A DNA stretch of 64,000 bases from Paraburkholderia youngii (GTDB lineage: Bacteria > Pseudomonadota > Gammaproteobacteria > Burkholderiales > Burkholderiaceae): contig NZ_JAALDK010000002.1 of assembly GCF_013366925.1 (NCBI RefSeq), positions 496,001-560,000 on the forward strand, read 5' to 3'. The position numbers and the translations under genes were made by a program. Below are positions 53,489-63,176 of this stretch, piece after piece. The notes beneath the pieces were generated by a model that did not search any database, had not been told where the DNA came from, and was given only the letters and a program-made list of their open reading frames with translations. Every line of letters begins with the position of its first letter. The stretch's first letter is position 1.

Positions 53489-54144
53489 CGCTTGTCTCCC
53501 ACCGCGATCGCGAGCGGCACCACTTCGGGCTGTTCCGCCGACGAGTCGTAGGAGAACGCGCCCGTCACGGTAATTTCCTTGCCTTTCAGACCGTCGCGCG
53601 GCAGCGGCTTCATCACGTGCGTCGCCGCATAGCTGTTGAGCGCGGTGCCGAACTGCGCATATTCGATCTGATTGCGAAAGCTCTCGAATGAAATGAAATC
53701 GAGCGTGTCGCGCAACGTGGTGCCGAGCACCGTGGGGCCGACATCGACGATCACATCGACCTTGCCGTCGCCGTCGACATCGACGCCGACCGTGCCCTGG
53801 CTCGACTGCGTGTCCACTTCGACGATCTTGCCGTGCAGCCTGGTCGGGAAATTCCACGGCGCGCTGTCGTCCTTGCCGCGATAGCCGTACTTGCGGCCCG
53901 CTGCGTCCGGGTCCGCCTTGATCGCGTCGCGCAACGCCGGGTAGTCGGTCGCGCGTTTCTCCACGTCGGGCAAGATCTTCGTGGCCCACATCGATGCGAC
54001 CATCGCGTTCGGATCGTAGCCCGCGGATGAGTACGCATCGCGCGAATGTTTCGACGCCTGCGCGTCATGCTTGACCAGCTTGCAGCCGGTCAGCGCACCG
54101 CTCATTGCGATGACGATGAGCGTGCCGCAGATGCAACCTCTCAT
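53485..54144 (-). CDS. DUF2291 lipoprotein linked to the ABC importer
   Basis: 219 residues. A signal peptide ending in GALTGC predicts a lipoprotein. The mature sequence is a single globular DUF2291 domain: WATKILPDVEKRATDYPALRDAI, then DSAPWNFPTRLHGKIVEV, a Gly/Asp-rich strand (GVDVDGDGKVDVIVDVGPTV) and RDTLDFISFESFRNQIEYAQFG. This domain recurs next to ribose-type ABC importers, with no known biochemical function. It probably acts in the periplasm with the binding protein. It is placed between the binding-protein gene (78-base gap) and the ATPase (4-base overlap). Confidence 0.85.
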   Translation of the reverse strand: MRGCICGTLIVIAMSGALTGCKLVKHDAQASKHSRDAYSSAGYDPNAMVASMWATKILPDVEKRATDYPALRDAIKADPDAAGRKYGYRGKDDSAPWNFPTRLHGKIVEVDTQSSQGTVGVDVDGDGKVDVIVDVGPTVLGTTLRDTLDFISFESFRNQIEYAQFGTALNSYAATHVMKPLPRDGLKGKEITVTGAFSYDSSAEQPEVVPLAIAVGDKR

Positions 54145-54222
54145 GGTTCACCTCATGCCACACCGATGGAACAGCATGTCGCGCCGCGAGGATAGACCCC
54201 GGCATCCTCACGGCCTCTGCAC

Positions 54223-55224
<1,002 letters not shown>

Positions 55225-56469
55225 TCACTTCCAGAATTCCAGCGCACCTGCCAGCGCGTGGCTGCGCTCGGCATGACCCGCTAGCGGCACGCCTTCCATC
55301 GCCGCGATCCACGCTTCGCGCAATGCCTCGACGCCCGCGGCCACGCCCTGCGGATGGCCGAAGATGCCGCCACCCGCCGTATGGATCAGATCCGCGCAGC
55401 CGATTGCCGCATACGTGTCAGCCGCTTGCAATCCCGTCTGGCCCGAACTGAACACGGGCATCGCGCGCATCGGCGCTGCGTCGAGCGCCGGCGCGAGCAC
55501 CGCGCGCGCGGCGGTGATCACGCTGTCGTCCGATTCGCTGAACTTGTTGCGCAGCCCATTCACGTGCAGATGGTCCGCGCCCGCGAGACGCCAGAGCTTT
55601 TGCCACGGCGCGTAGTCCCACCCCAACGCTTCGCAGCGGGTCAGATAACCCCAGCCCGCGCGATGCGCGTGAATCGGCAACTGGCTATGGCGTCGCAATT
55701 CGTGCAGCCCGACGAGACCGACCGAATTGAGCACCGCCATCACGCAGGTGCCGCCTTCGGCCAGCACCAGATCGTGACGACGCTTCATCTGGTCGAGATC
55801 GCCGGTCAGATTGAACGCGACCATCACCTTCTTGCCGGTGCGCTCCGCGTGCTCGTTGACGACCCGCATCACGGCGCGCACGCGCTGGTCGAACGGACAA
55901 TGCGGACCATCGCCCTGCAGTTCGTCGTCCTTGATGAAATCGATGCCGCCCGCGACCAGCTCCTTCACCTGCTCGGCGGTTTCTTGTGGAGACAGGCCGA
56001 CGCTCGGCTTGATGATCGTGCCGATCAGCGGGCCGCGCGTGACCCCCGACAGCCGGCGCGTACCATCGATGCCGAACGCGGGCCCCGGATAGGCGGCCGC
56101 GAACGACGCCGGCAGTTGCAGATCCTTGAGCCGCAAGCCCGACACCTGGCGCAGCTCGAACAGATTGCCCGCGACCGTCGACATCAGGTTCGGCAGCGAC
56201 GCGCCGAAGTTCTCGATCGGCCACGACAACTCGAGCAGGCACTGCGTATAGCGTCTCGACCGCACGCCGCCGCTCAGACTGGGCGTGTCGCTGTGACCGA
56301 GCCGCTCCAGACGCTCGACCCGGGCGCCCGCGCGCGCTTTCAGTTCCGGCGTCTCGTTGGGCAGCGCGATGAAGGTGCCGCTCGACTGCTCGCCGGCAAT
56401 CACGTCGGCGGCCTCTTGCGGGTCGACGCCGGTTTCCAGCCAGTAGGTCGCGTGGATGCGTTCGGTCAC
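55225..56469 (-). CDS. RuBisCO-like protein (RLP), probable apiose-pathway enzyme
   Basis: 414 residues from GTG 56469 with AAGGAG upstream; its start overlaps the SMP-30 stop by 4 bp. RuBisCO fold features are preserved: GTIIKPSVGLS (Lys154 equivalent to K175), GGIDFIKDDE with carbamate-lysine K180 and metal ligands D182/E183, the HRAGWG histidine, SGQTG, and GGGIFGHPQG as the last phosphate-binding motif. Differences include HVNGLRNKF in the loop-6 region, so it is an RLP and not a CO2-fixing enzyme. In apiose clusters RLPs cleave or decarboxylate 3-oxo-isoapionate-4-phosphate (OiaX or OiaT); which of the two cannot be decided from sequence alone. It is cotranscribed with transport and lactonase genes. 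Confidence 0.85.
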   Translation of the reverse strand: MTERIHATYWLETGVDPQEAADVIAGEQSSGTFIALPNETPELKARAGARVERLERLGHSDTPSLSGGVRSRRYTQCLLELSWPIENFGASLPNLMSTVAGNLFELRQVSGLRLKDLQLPASFAAAYPGPAFGIDGTRRLSGVTRGPLIGTIIKPSVGLSPQETAEQVKELVAGGIDFIKDDELQGDGPHCPFDQRVRAVMRVVNEHAERTGKKVMVAFNLTGDLDQMKRRHDLVLAEGGTCVMAVLNSVGLVGLHELRRHSQLPIHAHRAGWGYLTRCEALGWDYAPWQKLWRLAGADHLHVNGLRNKFSESDDSVITAARAVLAPALDAAPMRAMPVFSSGQTGLQAADTYAAIGCADLIHTAGGGIFGHPQGVAAGVEALREAWIAAMEGVPLAGHAERSHALAGALEFWK

Positions 56470-57416
56470 GATGGGCTCCTTGACGATTCGTGTTCGGATG
56501 GAGCGGCCGGTCTGCGTGCGCCGGTGACAGGCAGCCTGACCGCATAGAGCGACGTGGTCGCGCAAATGAAAAGCTGGTTGTGTTGCGGGCCGCCGAACGC
56601 GACGTTGGCGACCGGTTCGGGTGTGAGAATCTTGCCGAGCAGGGTGCCGTCCGGGTGATAGCAATGCACGCCGTCCGCCGCGCCTGCCCACAGCCGCCCC
56701 GCGCTATCGACACGCAGGCCGTCGAACATGCCGTTCGTGCAACTCGCGAACAGCTCGCCGCCGCGCAGTTCGTGCCCGCTGACCTCGAAAACGCGGATAT
56801 GACGCGGGCCGTTCTTCACATGGGTGACGCCGCTGTCGACGATATAGAGCCGCTGCTCGTCCGGGCTAAAGGCGAGACCGTTGGGGCGGATGAAGTCATC
56901 GGCGACGATCGCGCATTCGCCGCTCTCCGCATCGATGCGGTACACGTGGCACGCGCCGATCTCCGAGCGCGCCGCATGGCCCTCGAAGTCATCGTCGATA
57001 CCGTAGGCCGGATCGGAGAACCAGATCGATCCGTCCGACTTCACGACCACGTCGTTCGGGCTGTTCAGGCGCTTGCCCTGATGGTGAGAGGCGAGCGTCG
57101 TCACGCTGCCGTCGTGCTCGATGCGCGTAAGCGAACGCGAGCCATGTTCGCAGCGCAGCACACGTCCTTCGCGATCGAGCGTGTGGCCGTTCGCATAGCA
57201 CGCTGGCGTGAGGAATACGCTGACGCGGCCGTCGGTTTCGTCCCAGCGCAGCACGCGATCGTTCGGGATATCGCTCCACAGCAGATAGCGGCCCGCCGGC
57301 ACGTACACCGGTCCTTCGGCCCAACGGCATCCGGTGTACAGCCGGTGCACGTTCTCGCTGCGCCGCACGCAGCGGCTGAAGCGTTCGTCGAGTTCGAGAA
57401 AGTCACGCTCTGACAT
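56466..57416 (-). CDS. SMP-30/gluconolaconase-type lactonase
   Basis: 316 residues. The six-bladed beta-propeller of the SMP-30/gluconolactonase family is visible by repeated blades: CRWAEGPVYVPAGRYLLWSDIP, RLNSPNDVVVKSDGSIWFSDP, IRPNGLAFSPDEQRLYIVDSG, and MFDGLRVDSAGRLWAGAADGV. Metal ligands are the Glu in WAEGP, the Asn pairs in SPNDV and RPNGL, and Asp in IVDS. It should open a sugar lactone in the cytoplasm. As it precedes the RLP gene and shares the unit with the dehydrogenase, it could open the same lactone as ApnL or that of a second sugar acid. Confidence 0.88.
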   Translation of the reverse strand: MSERDFLELDERFSRCVRRSENVHRLYTGCRWAEGPVYVPAGRYLLWSDIPNDRVLRWDETDGRVSVFLTPACYANGHTLDREGRVLRCEHGSRSLTRIEHDGSVTTLASHHQGKRLNSPNDVVVKSDGSIWFSDPAYGIDDDFEGHAARSEIGACHVYRIDAESGECAIVADDFIRPNGLAFSPDEQRLYIVDSGVTHVKNGPRHIRVFEVSGHELRGGELFASCTNGMFDGLRVDSAGRLWAGAADGVHCYHPDGTLLGKILTPEPVANVAFGGPQHNQLFICATTSLYAVRLPVTGARRPAAPSEHESSRSPS

Positions 57417-57440
57417 GGCCTGATCGCTCCTTCGTGCCGC

Positions 57441-58469
57441 TCAAGCCGCCGGACGCGTGATGCCGCCACCCGCCGGCGGCGTGGCCGAGCGGGCTTTGCG
57501 GATCGAACGGCGCAGCGCGCCGCCACCCGCCAGCGCGAGCACGGTGATGATCACGACGCCTTGCACCACGTCCTGGATGCCCGGCTGCAGCCCCGCGATC
57601 TGCATCGTCGTGACGACCAGCACGAGCAACATGCTGCCGATCAGCGTGCCGAGCGGCGTCGCCGAGCCGCCGAAGATCAGCGTGCCGCCGAGCACCACCG
57701 CGCCGAGCGATTGCAACAGGTATGGCTGGCCCATTTCGAGGAACGCGCCGCCCACATAGCCGCCCAGCAGCAGGCCCGCGACCGCGGCCAGCACCGAGCT
57801 GGTAAAAAACGCGCTCGCGGTCACGCGCGCCGTGGGTACGCCGGCGAGCCGCGCCGCGCGCAGGTTCTGTCCGACCGCCGACAACATGCGGCCGTACGCG
57901 GTGTATCGAAGCGTCACGCAGAACAGCGCGGTCACGCCGATCGCGACCAGCACGATCACCGGCATCGCACCGATGCGGCCGGTCGCGATGAAGTGAATCG
58001 CAGGCGCGACCTTGAAGCCGGGAATCGCGCGATTGGCGAGCAGCGTCGCGGTCGCGAGTATATAGCCGGTGGCCAGCGTCGCGATGATCGCCGGAATCCG
58101 GCAGAGCACGACCAGCGCACCGTTCACCGCGCCGACCGCGAGACCGAGTCCGAGCGTCGCCGCAACCCCGGCCACGAGCCGCGCGTCGCTGCCGCCCATC
58201 ACGATCAGCGCGAGATACGCGGACAGCGTCATCACGCTCGCGATCGACAGATCGATGTTGCCGCGCCCCGTGGTCACCACCGCCATCTGGCCGAGCGCGC
58301 ACAGCGCGAGAAAGGAACTCGACACCGCGACGCCCGACAGCGAGCTGACGCTGAAATTTCTGGTCACGACCGACAGCGTCAGCCACAGCAGCACGACGGC
58401 AAGCGCGGCCCACGCCCAGCGATTGCGCGCGGTCCAGTCCGCCAGGTGTCTCGAAGTCGAGCGTTTCAT
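57441..58469 (-). CDS. Ribose-type ABC permease (system 1)
   Basis: 342 residues; ATG 58469 overlaps the stop of the fused protein by 4 bp. Ten hydrophobic segments are visible with the RbsC-like signature TTGRGNIDLSIASVMTLSAYL, GALVVLCRIPAIIATLATGYI and the coupling loop AYGRMLSAVGQNLRAARLAGV. It must pair with the permease half of the fused protein encoded upstream to form a heteromeric channel. The C-terminal tail is Ala/Gly-rich and basic. Same unit as the SMP-30 and RLP genes. Confidence 0.88.
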   Translation of the reverse strand: MKRSTSRHLADWTARNRWAWAALAVVLLWLTLSVVTRNFSVSSLSGVAVSSSFLALCALGQMAVVTTGRGNIDLSIASVMTLSAYLALIVMGGSDARLVAGVAATLGLGLAVGAVNGALVVLCRIPAIIATLATGYILATATLLANRAIPGFKVAPAIHFIATGRIGAMPVIVLVAIGVTALFCVTLRYTAYGRMLSAVGQNLRAARLAGVPTARVTASAFFTSSVLAAVAGLLLGGYVGGAFLEMGQPYLLQSLGAVVLGGTLIFGGSATPLGTLIGSMLLVLVVTTMQIAGLQPGIQDVVQGVVIITVLALAGGGALRRSIRKARSATPPAGGGITRPAA

Positions 58470-60940
58470 TCTTCACTCCCGTTCCGGCTGACCAGCGCAC
58501 GCAGCGCGAGGATCACGACCAGCAGCGCACCTTGCACGGCCGCGTTGAAATCGGAGCTGACGTTCAGCGTGCCGAGCAGCGCGCCGATCAGCGCGAGCGC
58601 GACGGAGCCGGCCACCACGCCGGCCGGCGAGATGCGCCCGCCCATCAGACTGCAGCCACCGATCACGACACCCGCGACGCCGAGCAGCGTATAGCTCGAC
58701 CCTGCATTGACGTCACTCGCGGTGTTGATCGCGGTGAGCGCGAGGCCCGCGGTGACGATGAATGCGGCGGCGAGCACGTAACGCACCGCTGCATAGCGCG
58801 GCGCCGACCAGCCGGCGCGCGCCATCGCGACCGGATTGTTGCCGAACGCGCGCAGCGTGACGCCGAGTGGCGAGCGGTCGAGCATCCAGGCGGCGAGACC
58901 GGCGACGACGATCAGCACCAGCGAAGTCGGCACGCCCGGTATCTGCCACGTGAACAGCGCCGACAGCCATGCGGGGCTCGCGCCGCCCGGCGTCGGTTGC
59001 AGCGTATGGCCGATGCCCATCCAGATGAACGACGCACCGAGCGTGATAACGATCGCGGGAATGCGCCGCGCCTGGATCAGCCAGCCGAGCGCGCTGTAAG
59101 TCGCCATCGCGGCGACGAGGCTGACCACGCCGAGCGTCGGCTGGTCGAACAGAAGCGTCGCGCTCAAGACATTCACGAGCCCCGCGAACGCGCCTGCGCC
59201 GAGGTCGATTTCACTGCCGCCGACCACGAACATCTGCCCGAGCGCGACCAGCACCAGCGGCAAAGCCGGGCCGAGCAGCAGATCGAGGCCGAACACACCG
59301 GCGGCGGCCGGGTTCGCGAGCATCATCGCGGCGAATACGAGCGCGAGACTGATGAACGGCGCCATCCGCACGACGCGGCGGGCGAGCACGCCGGTGCCCA
59401 CGCGCGAGGCGGCAGACGCGGCGGCCGTGCCGGACGGCTGCACGAACGACGCATCGACGATGGCCTGCTCGCTGATGCTCGTGCCGTCCAGCTCGCGCAC
59501 CACGCGGCCGCCGGCGAACACCAGCACCCGGTCGCATTCGAGAAATTCGGTGTCTTCGGTCGAGTGCCACAGCACCAGCCGGCCCGAGCGCGCGACCTCG
59601 GCGACGAGCCGGTAAAAGTCGCGCTTGGCCGCGATGTCGACGCCGCGTGTCGGATCGTCGAGCAGCACGATCGGGGCGTCGGAAACGAGCGCGCGGGCCA
59701 TCAGCGCCTTCTGCTGATTGCCGCCGCTCAGATCGAGGATGCCCGACGCGAGGCGGCTCGCGTCCAGCCGCAATTGCGCTGCAGCGTCAGCTGCGATGCC
59801 GCGCTCGCCCGCCGGCGTGACGAGGCGAAACGGCGAGCCCGCCGCCAGACTGCCGATCGAAATGTTGGAGAGCACCGTCCACAGCGGAAACACGCCCTCG
59901 CGCTGACGGTCGCCCGACACGAAGCTGACCGCGCCGATGCGCTCGACCTTCAGCGCATCGCGTCGCGCGGCCGCGAAAATCTGGTGCAGCACCTCTTTCT
60001 GGCCGCTGCCTTCGAGACCTGCGAGCCCGACGATCTGGCCGCGCCGCAGCTCGAACGTGTTGCTGCCGGCCGCGCCGCCAGCGAGTCGCAGGCAGACCTC
60101 GGCGGTGCGACCCGTGGTGCCCTCGGCAGGCTGCGCATCGCCCGCCTCGCGCAGCGCGGCGGCGGCTTCGCCGCCCATCAGGCGCACCAGCACCGGCACC
60201 GAGGCATCGGCGACCGGGCCTTGCCATTCGAGCCGGCCATTGCGCAACAGCACCACGCGCGTCGCCACGTCGACGATTTCGTGCAGCTTGTGGCTGATGA
60301 AAATGAACGCGAGCCCTTCGAGCGCCTTCGCATGAATGTAGGCACGCAGTTGCCGGCTGCGCGCGAGGCCGAGCGACGAGGTCGGCTCGTCGAGGATCAC
60401 GAGCTTCACGCGCGGCGCGGTGACCGTGCGGGCGATCTCGACCATCTGCCGCTCGCCGATCGGCAATTGCCCCGCTTCGGCGTCCACGTCGATGCCGTGA
60501 CCGGGGAACACCGCGTCTAGCGCTGCACGCGCGCGCTCACGGTAAACGCGGCGCCAGCCGGGCCGCGAGCGCGCAGCTTCCGGCGCTTCCAGATAGAAGT
60601 TCTCGGCGACCGACAGGTTCGAGCACAGCGACAGCTCCTGATGCACGATGCGAATCCCGCGTTGCTGCGCGATGCCCGCATCGTAGGCGCTGCCGGCGGG
60701 CGCTTCGTCGCCGAAGTCGATCGTGCCCGAGTCGGGCGGCGTGGTGCCGCACAGCATGCGCATCAGCGTGCTCTTGCCGGCGCCGTTGCCACCGACCAGA
60801 CCGATCACGTCGCCGCAGGTCACCGCGAGCGAAATGTCGTCGTTGGCGCGCGTCGGGCCGTATACCTTGGTCAGATTGCTGGCGCGGACCACCAGCCGCG
60901 CGCGGTTGTGCAACTGCACAGTGTCCTCGCGGTTCATCAC
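58466..60940 (-). CDS. Fused ABC ATPase-permease of ribose-type importer (system 1)
   Basis: 824 residues encoded in one uninterrupted frame. Residues 1-500 carry two nucleotide-binding domains: Walker A VGGNGAGKST, signature LPIGERQMVEIAR, Walker B LVILDEPTSSL, then the second domain with LSGGNQQKALMARAL and VLLDDPTRGVDIAAKR. Residues about 525-815 form an RbsC-like permease (GGSEIDLGAGAFAGLVNVL, RRIPAIVITLGASFIW, SPLGVTLRAFGNNPVAMARAG). So the RbsA and RbsC functions, usually separate proteins, are fused here. Overlaps: start 12 bases after the binding protein gene, stop overlaps permease start by 4. This would form a heteromeric permease with the next gene's product. Confidence 0.9.
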   Translation of the reverse strand: MMNREDTVQLHNRARLVVRASNLTKVYGPTRANDDISLAVTCGDVIGLVGGNGAGKSTLMRMLCGTTPPDSGTIDFGDEAPAGSAYDAGIAQQRGIRIVHQELSLCSNLSVAENFYLEAPEAARSRPGWRRVYRERARAALDAVFPGHGIDVDAEAGQLPIGERQMVEIARTVTAPRVKLVILDEPTSSLGLARSRQLRAYIHAKALEGLAFIFISHKLHEIVDVATRVVLLRNGRLEWQGPVADASVPVLVRLMGGEAAAALREAGDAQPAEGTTGRTAEVCLRLAGGAAGSNTFELRRGQIVGLAGLEGSGQKEVLHQIFAAARRDALKVERIGAVSFVSGDRQREGVFPLWTVLSNISIGSLAAGSPFRLVTPAGERGIAADAAAQLRLDASRLASGILDLSGGNQQKALMARALVSDAPIVLLDDPTRGVDIAAKRDFYRLVAEVARSGRLVLWHSTEDTEFLECDRVLVFAGGRVVRELDGTSISEQAIVDASFVQPSGTAAASAASRVGTGVLARRVVRMAPFISLALVFAAMMLANPAAAGVFGLDLLLGPALPLVLVALGQMFVVGGSEIDLGAGAFAGLVNVLSATLLFDQPTLGVVSLVAAMATYSALGWLIQARRIPAIVITLGASFIWMGIGHTLQPTPGGASPAWLSALFTWQIPGVPTSLVLIVVAGLAAWMLDRSPLGVTLRAFGNNPVAMARAGWSAPRYAAVRYVLAAAFIVTAGLALTAINTASDVNAGSSYTLLGVAGVVIGGCSLMGGRISPAGVVAGSVALALIGALLGTLNVSSDFNAAVQGALLVVILALRALVSRNGSEE

Positions 60941-60952
60941 GCTTGCTCCGCG

Positions 60953-61981
60953 TTACTTGCTGGCCAGCAGATTCTTGTCGACCCAGACCTGCGTGTAGGT
61001 GGGGCTGATGATCATCCCGGACGGGCTGTTCACGAAGTCCTTCAGGTTGTCCTGGGTGACGGTGGCCACCGGCATGATCATCTTCTTCGGCGGCTGCGCG
61101 CCCTTCACGAGCGACAGGCTCAGATAGAACGCCGCCGCGCCGATGCCGGGCGTCGTGTTCATCGAAATCGTCGTATAGCCGTTCTTTTTGTTCTGCGCGT
61201 CCCACCATTTAATGAAGTCGGTGCTGCCGCCGCCTTCGATCACCGGCATCTTGTCCTTGTACTGGCCGCCGTACTGCTCGAACGCCTGGGCGATGCCGAA
61301 GTCGTCGCTGCCGCCCTGGCCGAGCACCGCGTCGACATGCGGCAGACTCGGCAGCACGTTGGCGATCGCCGACTGCGCGACCGACGCGGTCGCCTGCCCG
61401 TACACGGTCGCGACGACCTTGACGTCCGGATAGTGCTTCAGCACCTCGACCTGCGCGTTGTACATATCGTTGTCCGGCGCCGAGCCCTTCACGCCGCGCA
61501 CCTGGATCACGTTGCCCTTGCCGCCGATCTTCTTCATCACCCACTCGGCTTCCTGCTTCTTGTAGCCGGTGAAGTCGAAATTCAGTTGGTAGTTGCACGG
61601 CGCGCTCGCGACCGAGTCGAACGACACGACCTTGATGCCGGCCTGACAGGCCTTCTGGATCATCCCGTTGACCGCGGTCTCGGAGGCCGCGTCTACGGCG
61701 ATCGCATCGACTTTCTTGAGAATCAGTTCGGCGATCTGGCTGTTCTGCTGCGCGACCGAGCCGTCGCCGTTGACGACGATGTAGTCGGCGATCTTGCCTT
61801 CCTGTTTCGCCTGCTTCGCGGCCGCGTCGAACGAGTCGACCATTTGATGCCGCCAGGTGTTGCCGTAGTACGCATTGGCCAGTGCGATCACCGGTTTGTC
61901 CGGTGACGCGACGGCGTTCGGCGCGAGCGTCGACACGAGCGCGAGTGCGCCGAGCGAGGCGGCGAGGGTTCTGAGTTGCAT
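60953..61981 (-). CDS. Sugar-binding protein of ABC system 1
   Basis: 342 residues from ATG 61981, with GGAGACAGACATG. The signal peptide (LRTLAASLGALALVSTLAPNAVA) ends near residue 26. The mature chain is of the periplasmic-binding type: IALANAYYGNTWRHQMVDSFDAA, IVVNGDGSVAQQNSQIAELI, KVDAIAVDAASETAVNGMIQKA and VVSFDSVASAPCNYQLNFDF. It is longer than RbsB, with an unusual Cys near the hinge region, and differs from the binding protein of system 2, so the two systems probably prefer different ligands. First gene of the minus-strand unit; the divergent LysR gene starts 216 bases away. Confidence 0.9.
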   Translation of the reverse strand: MQLRTLAASLGALALVSTLAPNAVASPDKPVIALANAYYGNTWRHQMVDSFDAAAKQAKQEGKIADYIVVNGDGSVAQQNSQIAELILKKVDAIAVDAASETAVNGMIQKACQAGIKVVSFDSVASAPCNYQLNFDFTGYKKQEAEWVMKKIGGKGNVIQVRGVKGSAPDNDMYNAQVEVLKHYPDVKVVATVYGQATASVAQSAIANVLPSLPHVDAVLGQGGSDDFGIAQAFEQYGGQYKDKMPVIEGGGSTDFIKWWDAQNKKNGYTTISMNTTPGIGAAAFYLSLSLVKGAQPPKKMIMPVATVTQDNLKDFVNSPSGMIISPTYTQVWVDKNLLASK

Positions 61982-62113
61982 GTCTGTCTCCTGATTTTCG
62001 ACCTGTCGCCGAGGCCCGGCGCGGACGGTTCGAATCTGTGCATTCGTCTTGTTTGTGAATGCACTTTAGTCACGCGGGAACGGCCGAACAATCGATTTGT
62101 TCTCAGCAAGCTG

Positions 62114-62126
62114 TGAGAAAATCTCA
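62114..62126. promoter_or_regulatory. LysR-box dyad between ABC system 1 and its LysR gene
   Basis: TGAGA-AAA-TCTCA, a perfect dyad fitting the T-N11-A consensus for LysR regulators, lies between the divergent starts. It is 72 bases before the lysR start and about 130 bases before the binding-protein gene. Confidence 0.6.
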
Positions 62127-62197
62127 TACGATCCAGAGAAATCACGTACAAGGATTCCGCGCCGACAGGGCTCCCCTCGACGGACAAGGAGACATTC

Positions 62198-63151
62198 ATG
62201 CACACCCCCCGCCCCTCCCTGAACGCATTGCGCGCGTTCGAAGCCGTTGCGCGGTTGCGCAGCATGACGCTCGCCGCGCATGAGTTGTGCGTGACGCATG
62301 GCGCGATCAGCCGGCAGATCAAAACGCTGGAAGAAACGCTCGGCCTCACGCTGATCGTGCGCTCGGCGCAGTCATCCGATCCGACGCCCGAGGGCGCGCG
62401 CCTCGCCGAGGGACTCAGCGCCGCGTTCAATCTGATCGATGCGAGCATCGAGCAGCTGAAGCCCGAACCGCTGACGCTGTCGTGCTCGGCGTCGGTGATG
62501 ATGTACTGGCTGATTCCGCGCATTGCGGGCTTTCATCAGCGCTATCCGCAGACGGAATTGCAGTTCAACATGAACTACGACCAGATCGATTTCGTGCGTG
62601 ACAAGATCAGCGTGGCGATCCGCGCGAACACGATCGAACCGCCGAAAGACGCGCTCACGCGCCAGCTGATGGACGAATGGATCGGCCCGGTCTGCTCGCC
62701 CGCGTATGCGCAGGAGCACGGCCTCGCGACGCCGCGCGACCTCGCACGCGCGGCGCTGCTGTCGACCAGAACGCGCCCGGAAGCGTGGTCCGACTGGTTC
62801 AGCGCGACCGGAGTCGATGCGCTGCCTGAGGACGCGGCCGGCGCTTACGATCACTTTTATCTGCTGATTCAGGCTGCCGTGTGCGGCCTGGGCGTCGCGC
62901 TCGTGCCGCAGATGCTGGTGATGAACGACCTGATATCCGGCAAGTTGTGCGCGCCGTTCGGCTTCGCGCGCGGGCCGCGTCAGCTGGTGCTATGGGTCGC
63001 GCCGCATCTGCGCGCGCATGCGGAGGTCAAGCAGCTGGAGCAATGGCTGACCGCGGAGATGAACGAAAGTCTGAAAGAGATGACCGCGTTTCTGGCGACG
63101 ACGGAGCACGCTGACGCGCGCGGCGCCGCGCACTTGCACGCGCCAGGTTGA
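62198..63151 (+). CDS. LysR-family regulator (GcvA-like) of the apiose-type cluster
   Basis: 317 residues from ATG 62198 (ACAAGGAG upstream). HTH: SLNALRAFEAVARLRSMTLAA followed by HELCVTHGAISRQIKTLEETL, the GcvA/AmpR-type start. The effector domain follows (PLTLSCSASVMMYWLIPRIAG, GLGVALVPQMLVMNDLISGKL). It is divergent from the binding-protein gene, and the T-N11-A dyad between them is its likely binding site. It probably activates the transport and catabolic unit in response to the substrate, in parallel with the GntR encoded downstream. The inducer is unknown. Confidence 0.9.
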   Translation: MHTPRPSLNALRAFEAVARLRSMTLAAHELCVTHGAISRQIKTLEETLGLTLIVRSAQSSDPTPEGARLAEGLSAAFNLIDASIEQLKPEPLTLSCSASVMMYWLIPRIAGFHQRYPQTELQFNMNYDQIDFVRDKISVAIRANTIEPPKDALTRQLMDEWIGPVCSPAYAQEHGLATPRDLARAALLSTRTRPEAWSDWFSATGVDALPEDAAGAYDHFYLLIQAAVCGLGVALVPQMLVMNDLISGKLCAPFGFARGPRQLVLWVAPHLRAHAEVKQLEQWLTAEMNESLKEMTAFLATTEHADARGAAHLHAPG

Positions 63152-63176
63152 GGGGTCCGGCTAGCGCGCCGCCGCG

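Noticed and set aside
55225..56469. True RuBisCO large subunit / carbon fixation
   Set aside because: Loop 6 and other motifs are of the RLP type, there is no small subunit, and context is sugar catabolism.
55354..56547. 397-residue plus-strand frame
   Set aside because: Mirror of the RLP gene; no domain and no ribosome-binding site.
58532..60520. 662-residue plus-strand frame rich in Arg/His/Glu
   Set aside because: It is antisense to the fused ABC protein, with composition typical of the opposite strand of GC-rich coding DNA and no start context or motif.
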